A DNA stretch of 64,000 nt. Source: Bretschneidera sinensis (Eukaryota; Streptophyta; Magnoliopsida; Brassicales; Akaniaceae). Position 1 is the first letter of the stretch, and each line of letters opens with the position of its first letter. Under the pieces are notes generated by a model, which was not told where the DNA came from, did no database searches, and worked only from the letters and a program-made list of their open reading frames with translations. The translations under genes were made by a program, and so were the position numbers. Positions 47,020-57,449 of the stretch are shown here, piece by piece. The DNA lies in contig CM043698.1 of NCBI GenBank assembly GCA_023935145.1, positions 19,285,001-19,349,000 on the forward strand. Direction: 5' to 3'.

Positions 47020-48478
47020 GTCAAATTCTCACAATGGAGAGAAGCTATGCAAGCAGAGTTAGATTCCATGGAATTCAACAAAACTTGGACAATTGTTTCT
47101 TTGCTTCTAGGAAAACACTCTATTGGTTGTAAGTGGATTTTCAAGGTTAAGTATAATTCATATGGTACTCTAGAGAGACACAAAGCCCGTTTAGTTGCTA
47201 AGGGTTATACTCAGCAAGAAGGTGTTGATTTCATTGAAACCTTCTCACCAATAGCAAAGCTAGTTACTGTCAAAGTCTAATTGGCATTTGCTACAAGTCA
47301 ACATTGGCATCTAACTTAACTAGATGTTAATAATGTGTTTCTTAATGGAGATTTATTTGAAGAAATGTACATGGATCTTCCTCTTGGTTATAGCAATAAG
47401 GGGGAGAATTTAAAACAGGGTGAAAGGCTTGTTTGCAAGCTACATAAGTCTATATATGGACTTAAGCAAGCTTCAAGGCAATGGAATTCAAAGTTTGCTC
47501 ATGCTCTTATAAAGTTTGGTTTTGTTCAATCGAAGGCAGATTACTCATTGTTTACCAAAGGATCAGGTTCATACTTTGTTGCATTGCTAGTCCTAATAGT
47601 CAAGTTATAGATTCTCTGAAGAGTTTTCTCCATAGCCAGTTTAAGCTTAAGGATCTAAGTCAATTGAAGTACTTTCTTGGTCTTGAAATTACAAGATCTG
47701 CTCATGGCATTATGCTTTCTCAACACTATTATGCTCTCCAGTTACTTGAAGAAGCGGGCTACTTGGCTTGTAAGCCTGCTAATATTCCTTTAGATCCCAA
47801 AGTCAAGTTGAATAGCAGTGATGGTGAATTGCTAACTGATATTTCTAAGTACCACAGACTCATTGGTAGATTACTTTACCTTACCATTTCTAGACCTAAT
47901 ATTACTTTTGCTGTGCATAAACTAAGTCAGTTTTTGGCTTATCCTTGAGTCCCATACATGCAAGCAGCTCATAATTTGCTTCGATATATTAAATTGAATC
48001 CTGGTCAAGGATTATTTTTTCTGCCAATTCTTCTCTTCAAGTCAAGGCTTTTTCGAATGTTGACTAGGGAGCTTGTTTGGATACAAGGAGATCAGTTGCT
48101 GGTTTTTGTGTGTTTCTTGGTGATTCTTTGATATCTTAGAAGGCTAAAAATCAAACAACCATATCCAAGTCTTCAGCTGAAGCAGAATATCGTGCATTGG
48201 CCTCTACTGCTAATGAATTAGTGTGGCTTTGGCAGTTATTACAAGATTTTCATATTGATGTCTCATCTCCAACTCTTTTGTTTTGTGACAATCAAGCTGC
48301 CATACACATAGTTTCTAATCCCATTTTTATTGAACGGACAAAACACATAGAGCTTGATTGTCATTTTGTCCGAGATAGAGTTACAAATGGAGTTATTCGA
48401 CTTATGCTTGTTAGAACACAACATCAACTGGTAGACCTTTTTACAAAGGCTTTCCCTCTCTTATTAGTAATTAGTTAG
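47020..48478 (+). pseudogene. Copia reverse transcriptase and RNase H remnant lacking YVDD
   Basis: Reverse transcriptase is recognisable from [16 protein letters not shown] and [20 protein letters not shown] through [20 protein letters not shown] and [17 protein letters not shown]. After YFVAL (about 47585) the frame passes directly to [18 protein letters not shown], so the strand carrying the catalytic Tyr-Val-Asp-Asp is deleted. RNase H follows (CVFLGDSLIS, SSAEAEYRALASTANELV, LLFCDNQAAIHIVS, TKHIELDCHFVRDRV, LVDLFTKAF). The lost active site makes this copy catalytically dead regardless of the stops. Confidence 0.85.
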
Positions 48479-48484
48479 CTAGTT

Positions 48485-48699
48485 TGTTAGTTAGCTTTTC
48501 TGTTTTTGTTTCAGCGGGCACTGTTGTAACTACTTTCTCTGTTTTGTATTGCTTAGCTGGCACAATTGTAACTATTTTCTCTGTTTTGTATTGCTTAGCT
48601 TAGCTATTTATAGCTGAAGCATCTCGTGTAATAGGTGATCAAGTTTTCAATGAGAAAATACATTTCTCTTCCACATTTCTTCTTCCTTGTTCTTAATAT
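48485..48699 (+). repeat. Right LTR
   Basis: TGTTAGTTAGC to TTGTTCTTAATA, matching 44201-44420 including the 42 bp internal duplication. The AATAGGTGAT and CAATGAGAAAATACATTTCT blocks are nearly identical in the two LTRs. Confidence 0.8.
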
Positions 48700-49283
48700 T
48701 GATTCTTATGTGAACCCTATACAAAATCTTAGATTGGCATCACCTAATTTAGACTCATTATTTAACACTTAGTTACACTTTCTAATCACCATCAAAAACA
48801 AGATTGATTAAAGGATTAAGCAAAGATCGATAAAACCAAACTATGGAATAAATGTCTTCCCGTATGAAGTAGGGAGTCGAGTCCAAAACTATATGATAAC
48901 AAAATTAACATTTATCAAAGATTAGTTAAATTTAGATTCATAAAAGATGTCAAACGAGTTATTAAAACTCTTGTAATTATGTGTTTTGTAATATAATTAC
49001 GTTTTTCTGTTTCAAAAGAGCCCAATTGAATGAGCTAAGAGCCAAGAGGTTAAAATGTCCATCAAATAATAAGCTCTCTCACATAACATGTGAACAATAG
49101 CACGAGGCCACTCAGGCCTAGAACATTGTTCCCTTGTGACTGTCACCCCAACAATCTTAAGTACTAAACGCTTCTATCACTCCCTCTCTCATGTCACCTC
49201 CATTATATATAGAGTTTACTTAGAAGTAAAGGGTAAACTTTCTAATATATATATAGTACACTTCTTTTCTTAGCAGAAACAAC
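48700..49283. other. Upstream region of the GH10 pseudogene
   Basis: No coding. It ends with a TATA-like element and a short leader before the ATG at 49284. Confidence 0.5.
49204..49212 (+). promoter_or_regulatory. Putative TATA box of the GH10 gene
   Basis: TATATATAG about 75 bp upstream of the ATG at 49284 is at a plausible distance for a plant core promoter. A second TATATATATAG-like string near 49245 is an alternative. Confidence 0.35.
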
Positions 49284-49841
49284 ATGAAATATTCTCTTAT
49301 CTTTGGTGGCTTCTGGGTTTTACTCCTTATAGGCTCTGCATTGGCTGCTTCAGATGGTTCAGGTTCACCATTTTCTCTCTCTCTCTCTCTCTCTAATTTG
49401 AGGTACCTTATCCTCATAATGGGTTTTCATGATAGTTGATTAATTTCTAGAGTTGTTTTTCTATGCTGCAGATGGGCCTTTATACGATTTTACTGCTTAC
49501 ACTGAGGTAATTTTTTTTAATCTATGAGCATTTTAGAAACAGAGTATTTTTTTTTTCAAATTTATGTTACTTGGGTTTTGTGTTAAACTCACAACGTTGT
49601 TTTATTTGATAATTAATGGTTTTTTCCTACATTGGTTTAACAGTGTAAATTGGAACCATAAGAACCACTTTACAATGGATGGATTCTCAAAGAACAGCTT
49701 CTGGTTGTCCTGCCAAGCATTAGTGACATTTATAATAATTTTTATACCATAGCTTTCGTATTGCATAATCTCACCCAAGGCACCATTTTTTGTTTCTCCG
49801 GTTAGTCTTTTTCCCTTTTTCTCAATTTTTTCAGTACCAAT

Positions 49842-50206
49842 TGTTAGAATTCATAATAAGTGCTAATTTGTTCTTTTAATCAAAGTATGTGTTCCAGAAA
49901 GTTGAGAGTTCATACCTCCTGTAACTTGTGATGGATGTTTCATGTGGCTTTAGGGTTCCTGCAAATAGAGAAAAGGTTTTTTCTATGGAGAAACTACTCT
50001 CTGCCCTTAGAAATTTCGTTATGCCCCTTTAGAGAAAAGAAAGAGCCAGTTGAACCATGACCTTAAAAAGAAACTCAATGGGCCAATTCCCTTTTCAAAT
50101 GGGTGAGAGTAGAGGCCTCCATATGTGTCTATTAGTATGGCCCATCCTATTATCGGCTCAATGACTAAATGTAATGCTAGTCCAAACAATACAAATATAT
50201 ACAACA
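49842..50206 (-). repeat. LTR of the 6.4 kb copia (3' LTR in element orientation)
   Basis: 365 bp, TGTTAGAATTCATAATAAG to ATATATACAACA on the plus strand. Immediately inside it, 50207-50221 read on the minus strand is GTCCAAGTGGGAGAT, a typical copia polypurine tract. Confidence 0.93.
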
Positions 50207-50259
50207 ATCTCCCACTTGGACAACATTACATTTAATCTAAACATAAACACAAACAAGCA

Positions 50260-50859
50260 TCCCAAAACCAAAAGCCTTGTTCAAAATGTGCCTTCAATTA
50301 CAAGCTAGTGAACGATACACCGACAGGGCATACGACACATGACCAATAATTGCAATCACGTAACTCAGGTCGATGAGATGCAAGTGCAGTATGGAAATAA
50401 TCAAAAGAGTGATGGACACTCATTTCCATAAGAAGCCCTAGAGACAAATCTGAATGTCTTTAAAGCAATAGGCCTTGTCCAAAATGCAGTTGCAGCACCT
50501 AGTTTAGTGACTATATTGACAGGATATATGACACCAAACTTATACTCACAACCACGAGACTCAGGCATAGACTAAAAAGGATTGTCTTTGGTAGGTAATA
50601 AGCCTTGTCCATAATGTGCGTGACTCAGGTATGAGACCAAACATAATGTCTCATTACATAAACAAATGCCTTGTCCAAAATGCGCGTGACTCAGGCATAC
50701 ATTGACATTGCTATATTTAAAACAGAATATGAGCATAAACAAGATAGTCAAATAGTCAATGATCATAAAACTCTCAGGCATACAATAACATTACTATATT
50801 TAAAACAAAATATGAGCATAAACAATATAGTCAAACAGTCAATGATCATAGAACTCTCA
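50260..50859. repeat. Non-coding 3' internal region of copia with 83 bp tandem duplication
   Basis: The block starting AGGCATACA at 50693 is repeated at 50776 (period 83 bp; both contain GAGCATAAACAA(G/T)ATAGTCAAA and CAATGATCATA(A/G)AACTCTC). The phrase CCTTGTCCAAAATGCG and the CGTGACTCAGG motif also recur several times between 50270 and 50700. Confidence 0.8.
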
Positions 50860-52640
50860 TTAACTAAATACAACAGAAGACTCTAACAATCCCAAATGAG
50901 TCACATGCTCCTGAAACAGTTTTGGAGGTAAACCTTTAGTTAGTGGGTCAGCTAACATATGCTCTGTGGAAATATGCTCAACACAAATACAAGACTCAAC
51001 TATTTTCTCTCTTACAATAAAAAACTTAATGTCAATATGCTTGGAGCGATAAAAACTCCTAGTGTTTCGAGAGAAAGCAACTGCTGTAGAATTGTCACAA
51101 AATATCTTCAGTGGCCTCGAAATGGTGTTCACAACACTTAACCCTAAGATAAAGTTCCACAACCATAGCCTGACATGTAGCCTCATAACAAGCTACATAT
51201 TCTGCCTCCATTGTAGAGGAAGCTGTATGTGTCTGTTTGACATTCTTTCAAGAAACAGCTCGTCCTACCATCATTAAAACATAACCAGAAATGGATCTCC
51301 TATCATCTGAACAACCTATAAAATCGGTATCAGAATATCCAACTACATCAAGAATGTCAGATCGCCGATATGTAAGCACTAGATCTTTAGTGCCTTGTAA
51401 ATATCTTAGTACTTTCTTTGCAGCCTTCCAGTGAGCCAAACCAGGATCACTCAAGTATCTTCCAAGTACACCAACAACATAAGCAATATCAGGTCGTGTA
51501 CATACTTGAGCATATATCAAACTACCCACAACTGATGAATAGGGAACTGATTGCATTTGAGTCCTCTCACTATTATTCTGAGGGCATTGAAACTTAGAAA
51601 ACTTATCACCTTTTACAATAGGTGCTTTCCCAGGAGAACAAGAATGCATATTAAACCTACTTAGAACTCGATCAATGTAGGTTTTCTAAGACAATCCAAG
51701 AACGCCTCTAGTTCTCTCACGAAAAATCTGGATGCCCAAAACATAAGAGGCCTCACCAAGATCCTTCATATCAAAATGAGATGACAACATGCGTTTTGTC
51801 TCAAACAGAAGCTCAATGTCATTTGCAGCGAGCAATATATCATCAACATAAAGAACAAGAAAGACATACTTACTCCTACTGACCCTTAAATATATGCATT
51901 GATCAACAAGATTCTCCTTGAAACCGCAAAAGGTAACAATCTCATCAAACTTCAGGTACCATTGTCTCGGCCTGCTTAAGCCCATAAATGGACTTGTTAA
52001 GCTTACACACCATGTGTTCCTTTCCTTCCACTTGGAAACCATTTGGTTGCATCATGTACACATCCTCAAATAGATGTCCATTAAGGAAAGCTTTCTTGAC
52101 ATCCATTTGATGCAGCTCAAGATCAAAATGAGCCACCAATGCTATAATAACCCGAAAAGAATCCTTAGTAGAAACAGGCAAGAAAGTGTCCTTATAATCA
52201 ATTCATTCTCTTTGGTTAAAGCCTTTAGCATCAAGCCTAGCTTTATACCTTTCTACTTGACCTTTAAAATTATACTTGGTCGTAAAAACCCATTTGCAAC
52301 CAATTGGCCTATAGCCACATGGTAGTTTAACCAAGTCCCATACACCGTTTCGGCACATCGATGCCATCTCATCATGCATAGCATCTATCCAAAATGAAGA
52401 TTGAGGACTATCAATGGCCTCCTTAAAAGAGGCTGGATCAAGAGATATACCAGTATTAAACTCATGCTCCTGCAGATAGACAATATAATCATCAAAAATT
52501 GCTGGTCTACGACTTCTCTGTAATCTCTTCAAAACAATATCATCAGTTCCCACATCAACATCAGCTATACTGTCAACAACCTGGTCTTGGACAATAGCAT
52601 TGGTTCCCTCTGTCAATGGTGTTGTAGCCACTGATTGAGG
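50860..52640 (-). pseudogene. Copia reverse transcriptase and RNase H remnant
   Basis: Reverse transcriptase reads on the minus strand from MHDEMASMCRNGVWDLVKLP and GCKWVFTTKYNFKGQVERYK, through MDVKKAFLNGHLFEDVYMMQ and [11 protein letters not shown] (frameshift), to the intact catalytic LVLYVDDILLAAND near 51845, then a stop near 51686. RNase H follows with VGYSDTDFIGCSDDRRSISG, a break near 51248, and KIFCDNSTAVAFSRN, SKHIDIKFFIVREKI and MLADPLTKGLPPKLFQEHV. At least four breaks make it inactive although the YVDD motif is kept. Confidence 0.88.
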
Positions 52641-52861
52641 GGGGGGGGAGGGGTGACCTGAACAAGTATAACAACACGCTCCTCCTTAAATACAACTTCA
52701 CATGGCGTTGAACTCCCACTGTCACTAACATCCTCAAAGAAGATGGCTCGATCAGATTCAATGACTCTATTAACATTAGAAGGGCAATAGAATCTAGAGC
52801 CTCTTGATCCCACACAATACCCAACAAAATAACCAGTAATGGTCTTAGGATCAAGTTTCTT

Positions 52862-54221
52862 TTACTGAGAATTATAAGGCCTTACTTCCGCTTTACAACC
52901 CCAAACACGAAAATGATTCAAACTAGGCCTCTTTCTTGACCATAACTCATAAAGAGTTTTAGGAACTGACTTACTTGGTACTTGATTCAAAACATATGCA
53001 GCAGTTTTCAAAGCCTCACCCCACAAAAATTCAGGCAAAGTGGAATGACAAAGCATACACCACACCATATCCATAAGAGTATGATTTCTTCTTTCTGCAA
53101 TACCATTTTGTTCAGGAGTTTCAGGCATTGTGTACTGAGCCTCGATACCACATGCCTCGAGAAATCTAGCAAAAGGTCCAGGATTTCTACCAGTTTCATC
53201 ATATCTCCCATAAAACTCACATCATCTATCTGATCTTACCGCTTTGATTTTCTTTTTTTTTTTGGAGTTCCACGGCAGCCTTGAAAGCCTTAAAAGCTTC
53301 CAATGAGTCTGATTTTTCTCGAATGAGCTCAATACAAACATAGCGAGAATAATCATCAATAAATGTACTGAAGTATCTATAATTTCCTAAAGTGGCAGGT
53401 GAAAAGGGACCACAAATATCAGTATAGATTAAATCTAGATCGTCCTGACTTCTACTAATCTTTTGCTTTCTGGTTTTCGCTGGAAGTTTCCTTTTGATAC
53501 AAGCAACACAAGTTTCAAAATCAGAAAAATCTAAGTCAACTAGAATGCCATCTTTAATCAACCTCTCCATTCTTTCTCTAGAAATATGACCCAACCTTTT
53601 GTGCCACAACATGAAAGAGTTTTTATTGGATCTAGCACGTTTAGAACCAACTACAACATTCACAACAGAGACACTAGAAGAAGCAAGATCTAAAATAAGA
53701 AGCAAGTCAATTTTATACAAACCATCATATAAGGTAGCAGTACCAACCATAACAGAGTCATAAAAGATTATAGCCTTTCCATTTTCAAAATGAAAAACAT
53801 ATTCACATTTGTCCAAAATAGAAACAGAGATAAGATTTCTTCTGATGGAAGGTATAAAAGCAGTATCAGACAAGTTCAAAACATGTTTAGAAACCAAAAT
53901 AAGTCTGACTGTAACAATGTGTTCAACTTTAACCTTCACCCCATTGCCCATATTTACTACTAACTCTGTATCAATTGGTCTTCCGCGGTTCCTTAATTCC
54001 TACAAAGAATTTGTAGTATGAATAGTTGCACCAGTATCTAGCCACCAAGTATCAGAAGGCACATCAACTAGATTAGACTCAAAACACACTAATAGCGAAC
54101 GTGTACCTTTCTTGTCTAACCAAGCTTTAAATTTCCTACAATCAACCCTCTTGTGCCCAAACAAATGACAAAAGTTGCACCTTCCCTTAAAACCTTCCTT
54201 CTTAGGCCCCATTTGGAACAC
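52862..54221 (-). pseudogene. Copia protease and integrase remnant
   Basis: Zinc knuckle CNFCHLFGHKRVDCRKFKAW and protease site WWLDTGATIHTTNSL lie in 54000-54221. Pre-integrase LWHKRLGHISRERMERLIKD and integrase core DLIYTDICGPFSPATLGNYR, FIDDYSRYVCIELI follow in 53226-53951, and [17 protein letters not shown] with the integrase Glu in 52862-53128. The integrase is broken by a stop at 53226 and a frameshift. Confidence 0.88.
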
Positions 54222-55002
54222 TCACATTAGCTTGTTGAAGAGGCCTCCCAGATTTCTTCATCTTGAGGGAGTTGCTACTATTACCCTTGAAGAACTTCTT
54301 CTTCTTCCCTTTATCAACAGTTACCATGAAAGCAGTATGAGACTTGGCCTTTTTCATCATCTCTTCTTCTTGAGTTATAATAGCAGTCATTTCACTTAGG
54401 CTCCATTCATCTTTCTAAGCATTATAAGAGGTCTTGGGTGTATCAAACTGAGGTGGCAAATATTCAAGCACTTGCCATACTAGAAAGCTATCTGCTAACT
54501 CAACTTTCATTCCTTTGAGCTTGTTAAAGAAATGAGTAAGCTTCGTGATGTGCTCTCGGACTCCACTAACCCCATCATAGGTTGTGGTAGTAAGAAGTTT
54601 CATCAGAGTTCACTTTTTTGCCTTATCAAACTTGATAAATTTCTTCCCAACGACATCAAGATATTCTTTGGCACTATCAGTATCAGCTATGCTTTGCCTG
54701 ATAGACTTGTCAATAGTATACTTCATAATCATGAGATAAATCCTATTAGAATGCACCCATTGCTTATAACGAGTCTTTTCAGCTGCAGAACTTTCATTAG
54801 TGGGCTCAATAGGCGCATCGACCCTCAAAGCCAAATCCAAATTCATGATAGCCAAATTAATAGTGAGAGTCTCATACCAATCCTCATAATTAGTTCCAGT
54901 TAGACTCTTGATGGCAGACAAAGAGAGAGACAGAGCCGTATTGCCATAAACTGAGGAGAATATAATAAAATTTATTATGCATGTAGAACAAGAAACATGC
55001 AC
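54202..55002 (-). pseudogene. Copia Gag remnant
   Basis: LSLSAIKSLTGTNYEDWYET begins the UBN2-type Gag near 54920. It runs to KFIKFDKAKK (54610), is interrupted by a frameshift, resumes MKLLTTTTYDGVSGVREHIT, stops at 54415, and resumes MTAIITQEEEMMKKAKSHTA. A start codon for the element's polyprotein lies in this region but its exact position is unclear. Confidence 0.8.
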
Positions 55003-55877
55003 CGATAAATGTCTCCATTAGGCAATCTTATATCCATGCTAGAATCTTATTCAAAATAGACTCTTATGCACTATGCTAGAGCCCAAGATACATAAAAGGC
55101 TCTTACGCATGATAAAGCAAAATAATTAAATACAAGGACTTAAAATGACCCGCTACCGAGAAGATAGGACTAGGCCACCAAGTGCCAAGCACTTAACTAT
55201 TATCTTTATAGTCCTAAGCATCCTACCAAATAATGGTTTGCCGACGGGGCAAATTCACTATCCGTATGGATCTTAGTATAATATCATTAAGTGAAAACAT
55301 AATCAATAATAACAACTTCGATAATTTATCATGACTAGTCCCACAAGAGGTAGGCACATAGCCACTCCAAACCATCGGTATTACAACAAAATGACATGAC
55401 CAACATGAACAAAATATTTATTTATCTCAAAAGGAATTATTCATTTCTTTTCTCCATAAAAAAAAATAAAGCAATATCACAAAATCATAAACACATAAAA
55501 GAAGGAATTTTGCAATACAAGATTGTATCAAAATAGTCAATCATTAATTAAGACCATAAACTCTGGTCAATGCTCAGAGTTTAAATAATTACACAATAAA
55601 TAGTTAAATGGGTATAAATTGTTAAAAATCCAAATTAAACCAAAAGCTTGACCAGAAGCAATGAAACCACAGGTGATATAATATTAGGTAAGTCCAATAA
55701 CAAAAAATTCAATTTGAAGACCAAGAACGACAAATATCCAGAAAAAAAAAAAGCGGATGCCTTTCGATGATGGAGAGAAGCATGGACTGAAAAATTCACG
55801 CCTCTCTCCTCCAAACAACAAATTACAACAGTAAAACCCAAAAAAAAAGAACACAGCCATGAAAAATAAGAAGGCAT
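55003..55877. other. Untranslated leader of the 6.4 kb copia
   Basis: Lies between the primer-binding site and Gag of the minus-strand element. Non-coding; the minus-strand open frames 55635-55904 have no family similarity and overlap the LTR edge. Confidence 0.6.
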
Positions 55878-55889
55878 GCTCTGATACCA
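55878..55889 (-). promoter_or_regulatory. Primer-binding site of the 6.4 kb copia
   Basis: GCTCTGATACCA on the plus strand is TGGTATCAGAGC on the minus strand, the canonical tRNA-Met site, two bases inside the LTR at 55892. Confidence 0.93.
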
Positions 55890-55891
55890 AT

Positions 55892-56255
55892 TGTTAGAAT
55901 TCATAATAAGTGCTAATATGTTCTTTTAATCAAAGCATGTGTTCCAAAAAGTTGAGAGTTCATACCTCCTGTAACTTGTGATGGATGTTCCATGTGGCTT
56001 AAGGGTTCCTGCAAATAGAGAAAAAGGTTTCTTCTATGGAGAAACTACTCTCTGCCCTTAGAAATTTTGTTCTGCCCCCTTAGAGAAAAGAAAGAGCCAG
56101 CTGAACCATAACCTTAAAAAGGAACTCAATGGGCCAATTCCCTTTTCAAATGGGTGAGAGTAGGGCCTCCATATGTGTCTATTAGTATGGCCTATCCCAT
56201 TATAGGCTCAATGCTAAATGTAATTCTAGTCCAAACAATACAAATATATACAACA
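55892..56255 (-). repeat. LTR of the 6.4 kb copia (5' LTR in element orientation)
   Basis: 364 bp, TG..CA ends, followed by the target duplication CCAAT at 56256-56260. Contains the element's promoter by position. Confidence 0.93.
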
Positions 56256-57213
56256 CCAATAACCATCCATGTTAAAAGGGTATTGGCTTATTGTTATATT
56301 TGGTGCTCAACAGGTTGGATTAAGATTGAAGGTGAAGATTCAGCTCTCATAAGGGCAAGCCTGAAGACAGATAACACAACTTACGATTGTATAGGGACTG
56401 TTTTGGCAAAGCCTGGATGCTGGTCATTTCTTAAGGGTGGATTTGTTGTTGATTCACCATCGAATTTAGCTTTATTATTCTTTCAGGTAAACTTGCTTTC
56501 AAAATACCATCATTTTCCTTGAAAGGCTAGTACAGTATAAAATTTAGCAGTAATTAGTGTCAACTGATTAATTAAATGGCTTTAGACCCAGTTTCCTTTC
56601 TTTGAAAAAATGGTTAATTTAGCTTGTTTATTGGTTAAACAGATTTCTGATGATAGAGATGTCAATATAGCAGTTGCCAGCGCTTCATTACAGCCGTTTA
56701 CTCAACAGCAATGGAGGACCAACCAGCAATATATAATTAACACTGTAACTACTGGTAACACCTTTTGTTTCAGTTCCTGTTTGATTTCCAAGAGAATGGA
56801 GGGATAAAGGAGACATTTTCTTGTCATTTCCTCCCGTGTCTTCTAATTTCTAACCCATAAAGACACTACATCAGTATAATGGTACATTTTAGTGTTTCTT
56901 ACATTAAAAATGAGCTATGAAGATTCAAAAAATTATGCTTTGACGAACTTTTGCAGTACTGATACAAAACCATTCATGGTTAAGAAATTCTAAATCTCAC
57001 AAATGGGTCCAAATGAAAGCAGGTTACTAAATCATTATTTACAGTAACAATCTTAACATTTTTCAGGCAAGAAAGCGTGCGGTGACAATCCATGTCTCTG
57101 ATAAACATGGAGATATATTACAAGGAGCAGCAATTACAGTGGAACAAGTCTCAAAAGATTTTCCATTCGGATCGGCAATAGCAAATACCATTCTGGGGAA
57201 TTTGCCCTATCAA

Positions 57214-57449
57214 GTAAGTATTACAGTTCATCAAACTTCTCTCAACTTCCAGTTAATTTACAGTATAGGAGTATTAACTAAGTTCATTTTGAGTACCCAC
57301 ACCAAAACTTGAATAAACAAAAGCTTACCAGAAGTTCCAGGCCCTGGAGGAAAGAAAATGATTAAATTAAATAATTAAAGTTGTAATGTCACTGATATTA
57401 GATGCTAAAATTTGTTTACTTGATGATTTTTTTAGCAGCCACATATTCA
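57214..57449 (+). other. Intron remnant after the last GH10 exon
   Basis: Starts with the donor GTAAGT. No GH10 coding resumes. Transposon-related sequence begins by about 57450. Confidence 0.55.

Larger units (their letters stand above)
44201..48699 (+). mobile_element. Degenerate Ty1/copia retrotransposon with both LTRs
   Basis: Two ~215-220 bp LTRs (44201-44420 and 48485-48699) flank Gag, protease, integrase, reverse transcriptase and RNase H remnants in copia order. A perfect tRNA-Met-type primer-binding site follows the left LTR. Coding is broken by stops and frameshifts: stop at 44783 in Gag, stop in Gag near 45010, frameshifts near 46200 and 46500, stop at 47280, loss of the RT active site near 47590, stop at 47946 and stop near 48137. 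The interval between RNase H (DLFTKAF) and the right LTR is shortened. I could not confirm a target duplication. Similarity between the two LTRs extends a little left of 44201, so the outer edges are uncertain. Confidence 0.88.
49842..56255 (-). mobile_element. Ty1/copia retrotransposon, full-length but inactive, TSD CCAAT
   Basis: A 6,414 bp element in the GH10 intron, bounded by LTRs at 49842-50206 and 55892-56255, both TGTTAG...ACAACA, and by perfect 5 bp target duplications CCAAT (49837-49841 and 56256-56260). On the minus strand, order is Gag, protease, integrase, reverse transcriptase, RNase H, as in copia. The tRNA-Met primer-binding site and polypurine tract are both in place. Coding is broken by several stops and frameshifts. 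The two LTRs differ at roughly 20 positions by eye, so the insertion is not recent. Confidence 0.95.
49284..57213 (+). pseudogene. GH10 endo-1,4-beta-xylanase pseudogene (signal peptide and CBM22-like part only), split by copia
   Basis: Plant GH10 xylanases are secreted or wall-bound and carry carbohydrate-binding modules before a (beta/alpha)8 catalytic domain. Six in-phase exons: 49284-49362 (signal peptide MKYSLIFGGFWVLLLIGSAL), 49472-49506, 49644-49800, 56314-56486 (WIKIEGEDSALIRASLKTD, GCWSFLKGGFVVDSPSNLAL), 56643-56744 (VNIAVASASLQPFTQQQWRT) and 57067-57213 (AVTIHVSDKHGDILQGAAIT to ILGNLPYQ). Exon 3 has an in-frame TAA at 49659-49661, with family similarity continuing after it (EPLYNG, NLTQGTIFCFS). 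The catalytic domain, expected directly after LPYQ, is not found before the window ends, the intron instead leading into transposon DNA. The intron between exons 3 and 4 contains a complete copia insertion. The stop alone argues for a pseudogene; the downstream exons may exist beyond the window. Confidence 0.87.

Noticed and set aside
55635..55904. 89-codon minus-strand ORF with hydrophobic segments
   Set aside because: Sits in the untranslated leader and overlaps the primer-binding site and LTR edge of the copia element.
49842..56255. Endogenous pararetrovirus or other integrated plant virus
   Set aside because: Domain order (protease, integrase, RT, RNase H), TG..CA LTRs and 5 bp target duplication are those of a copia retrotransposon; no movement or coat protein region.
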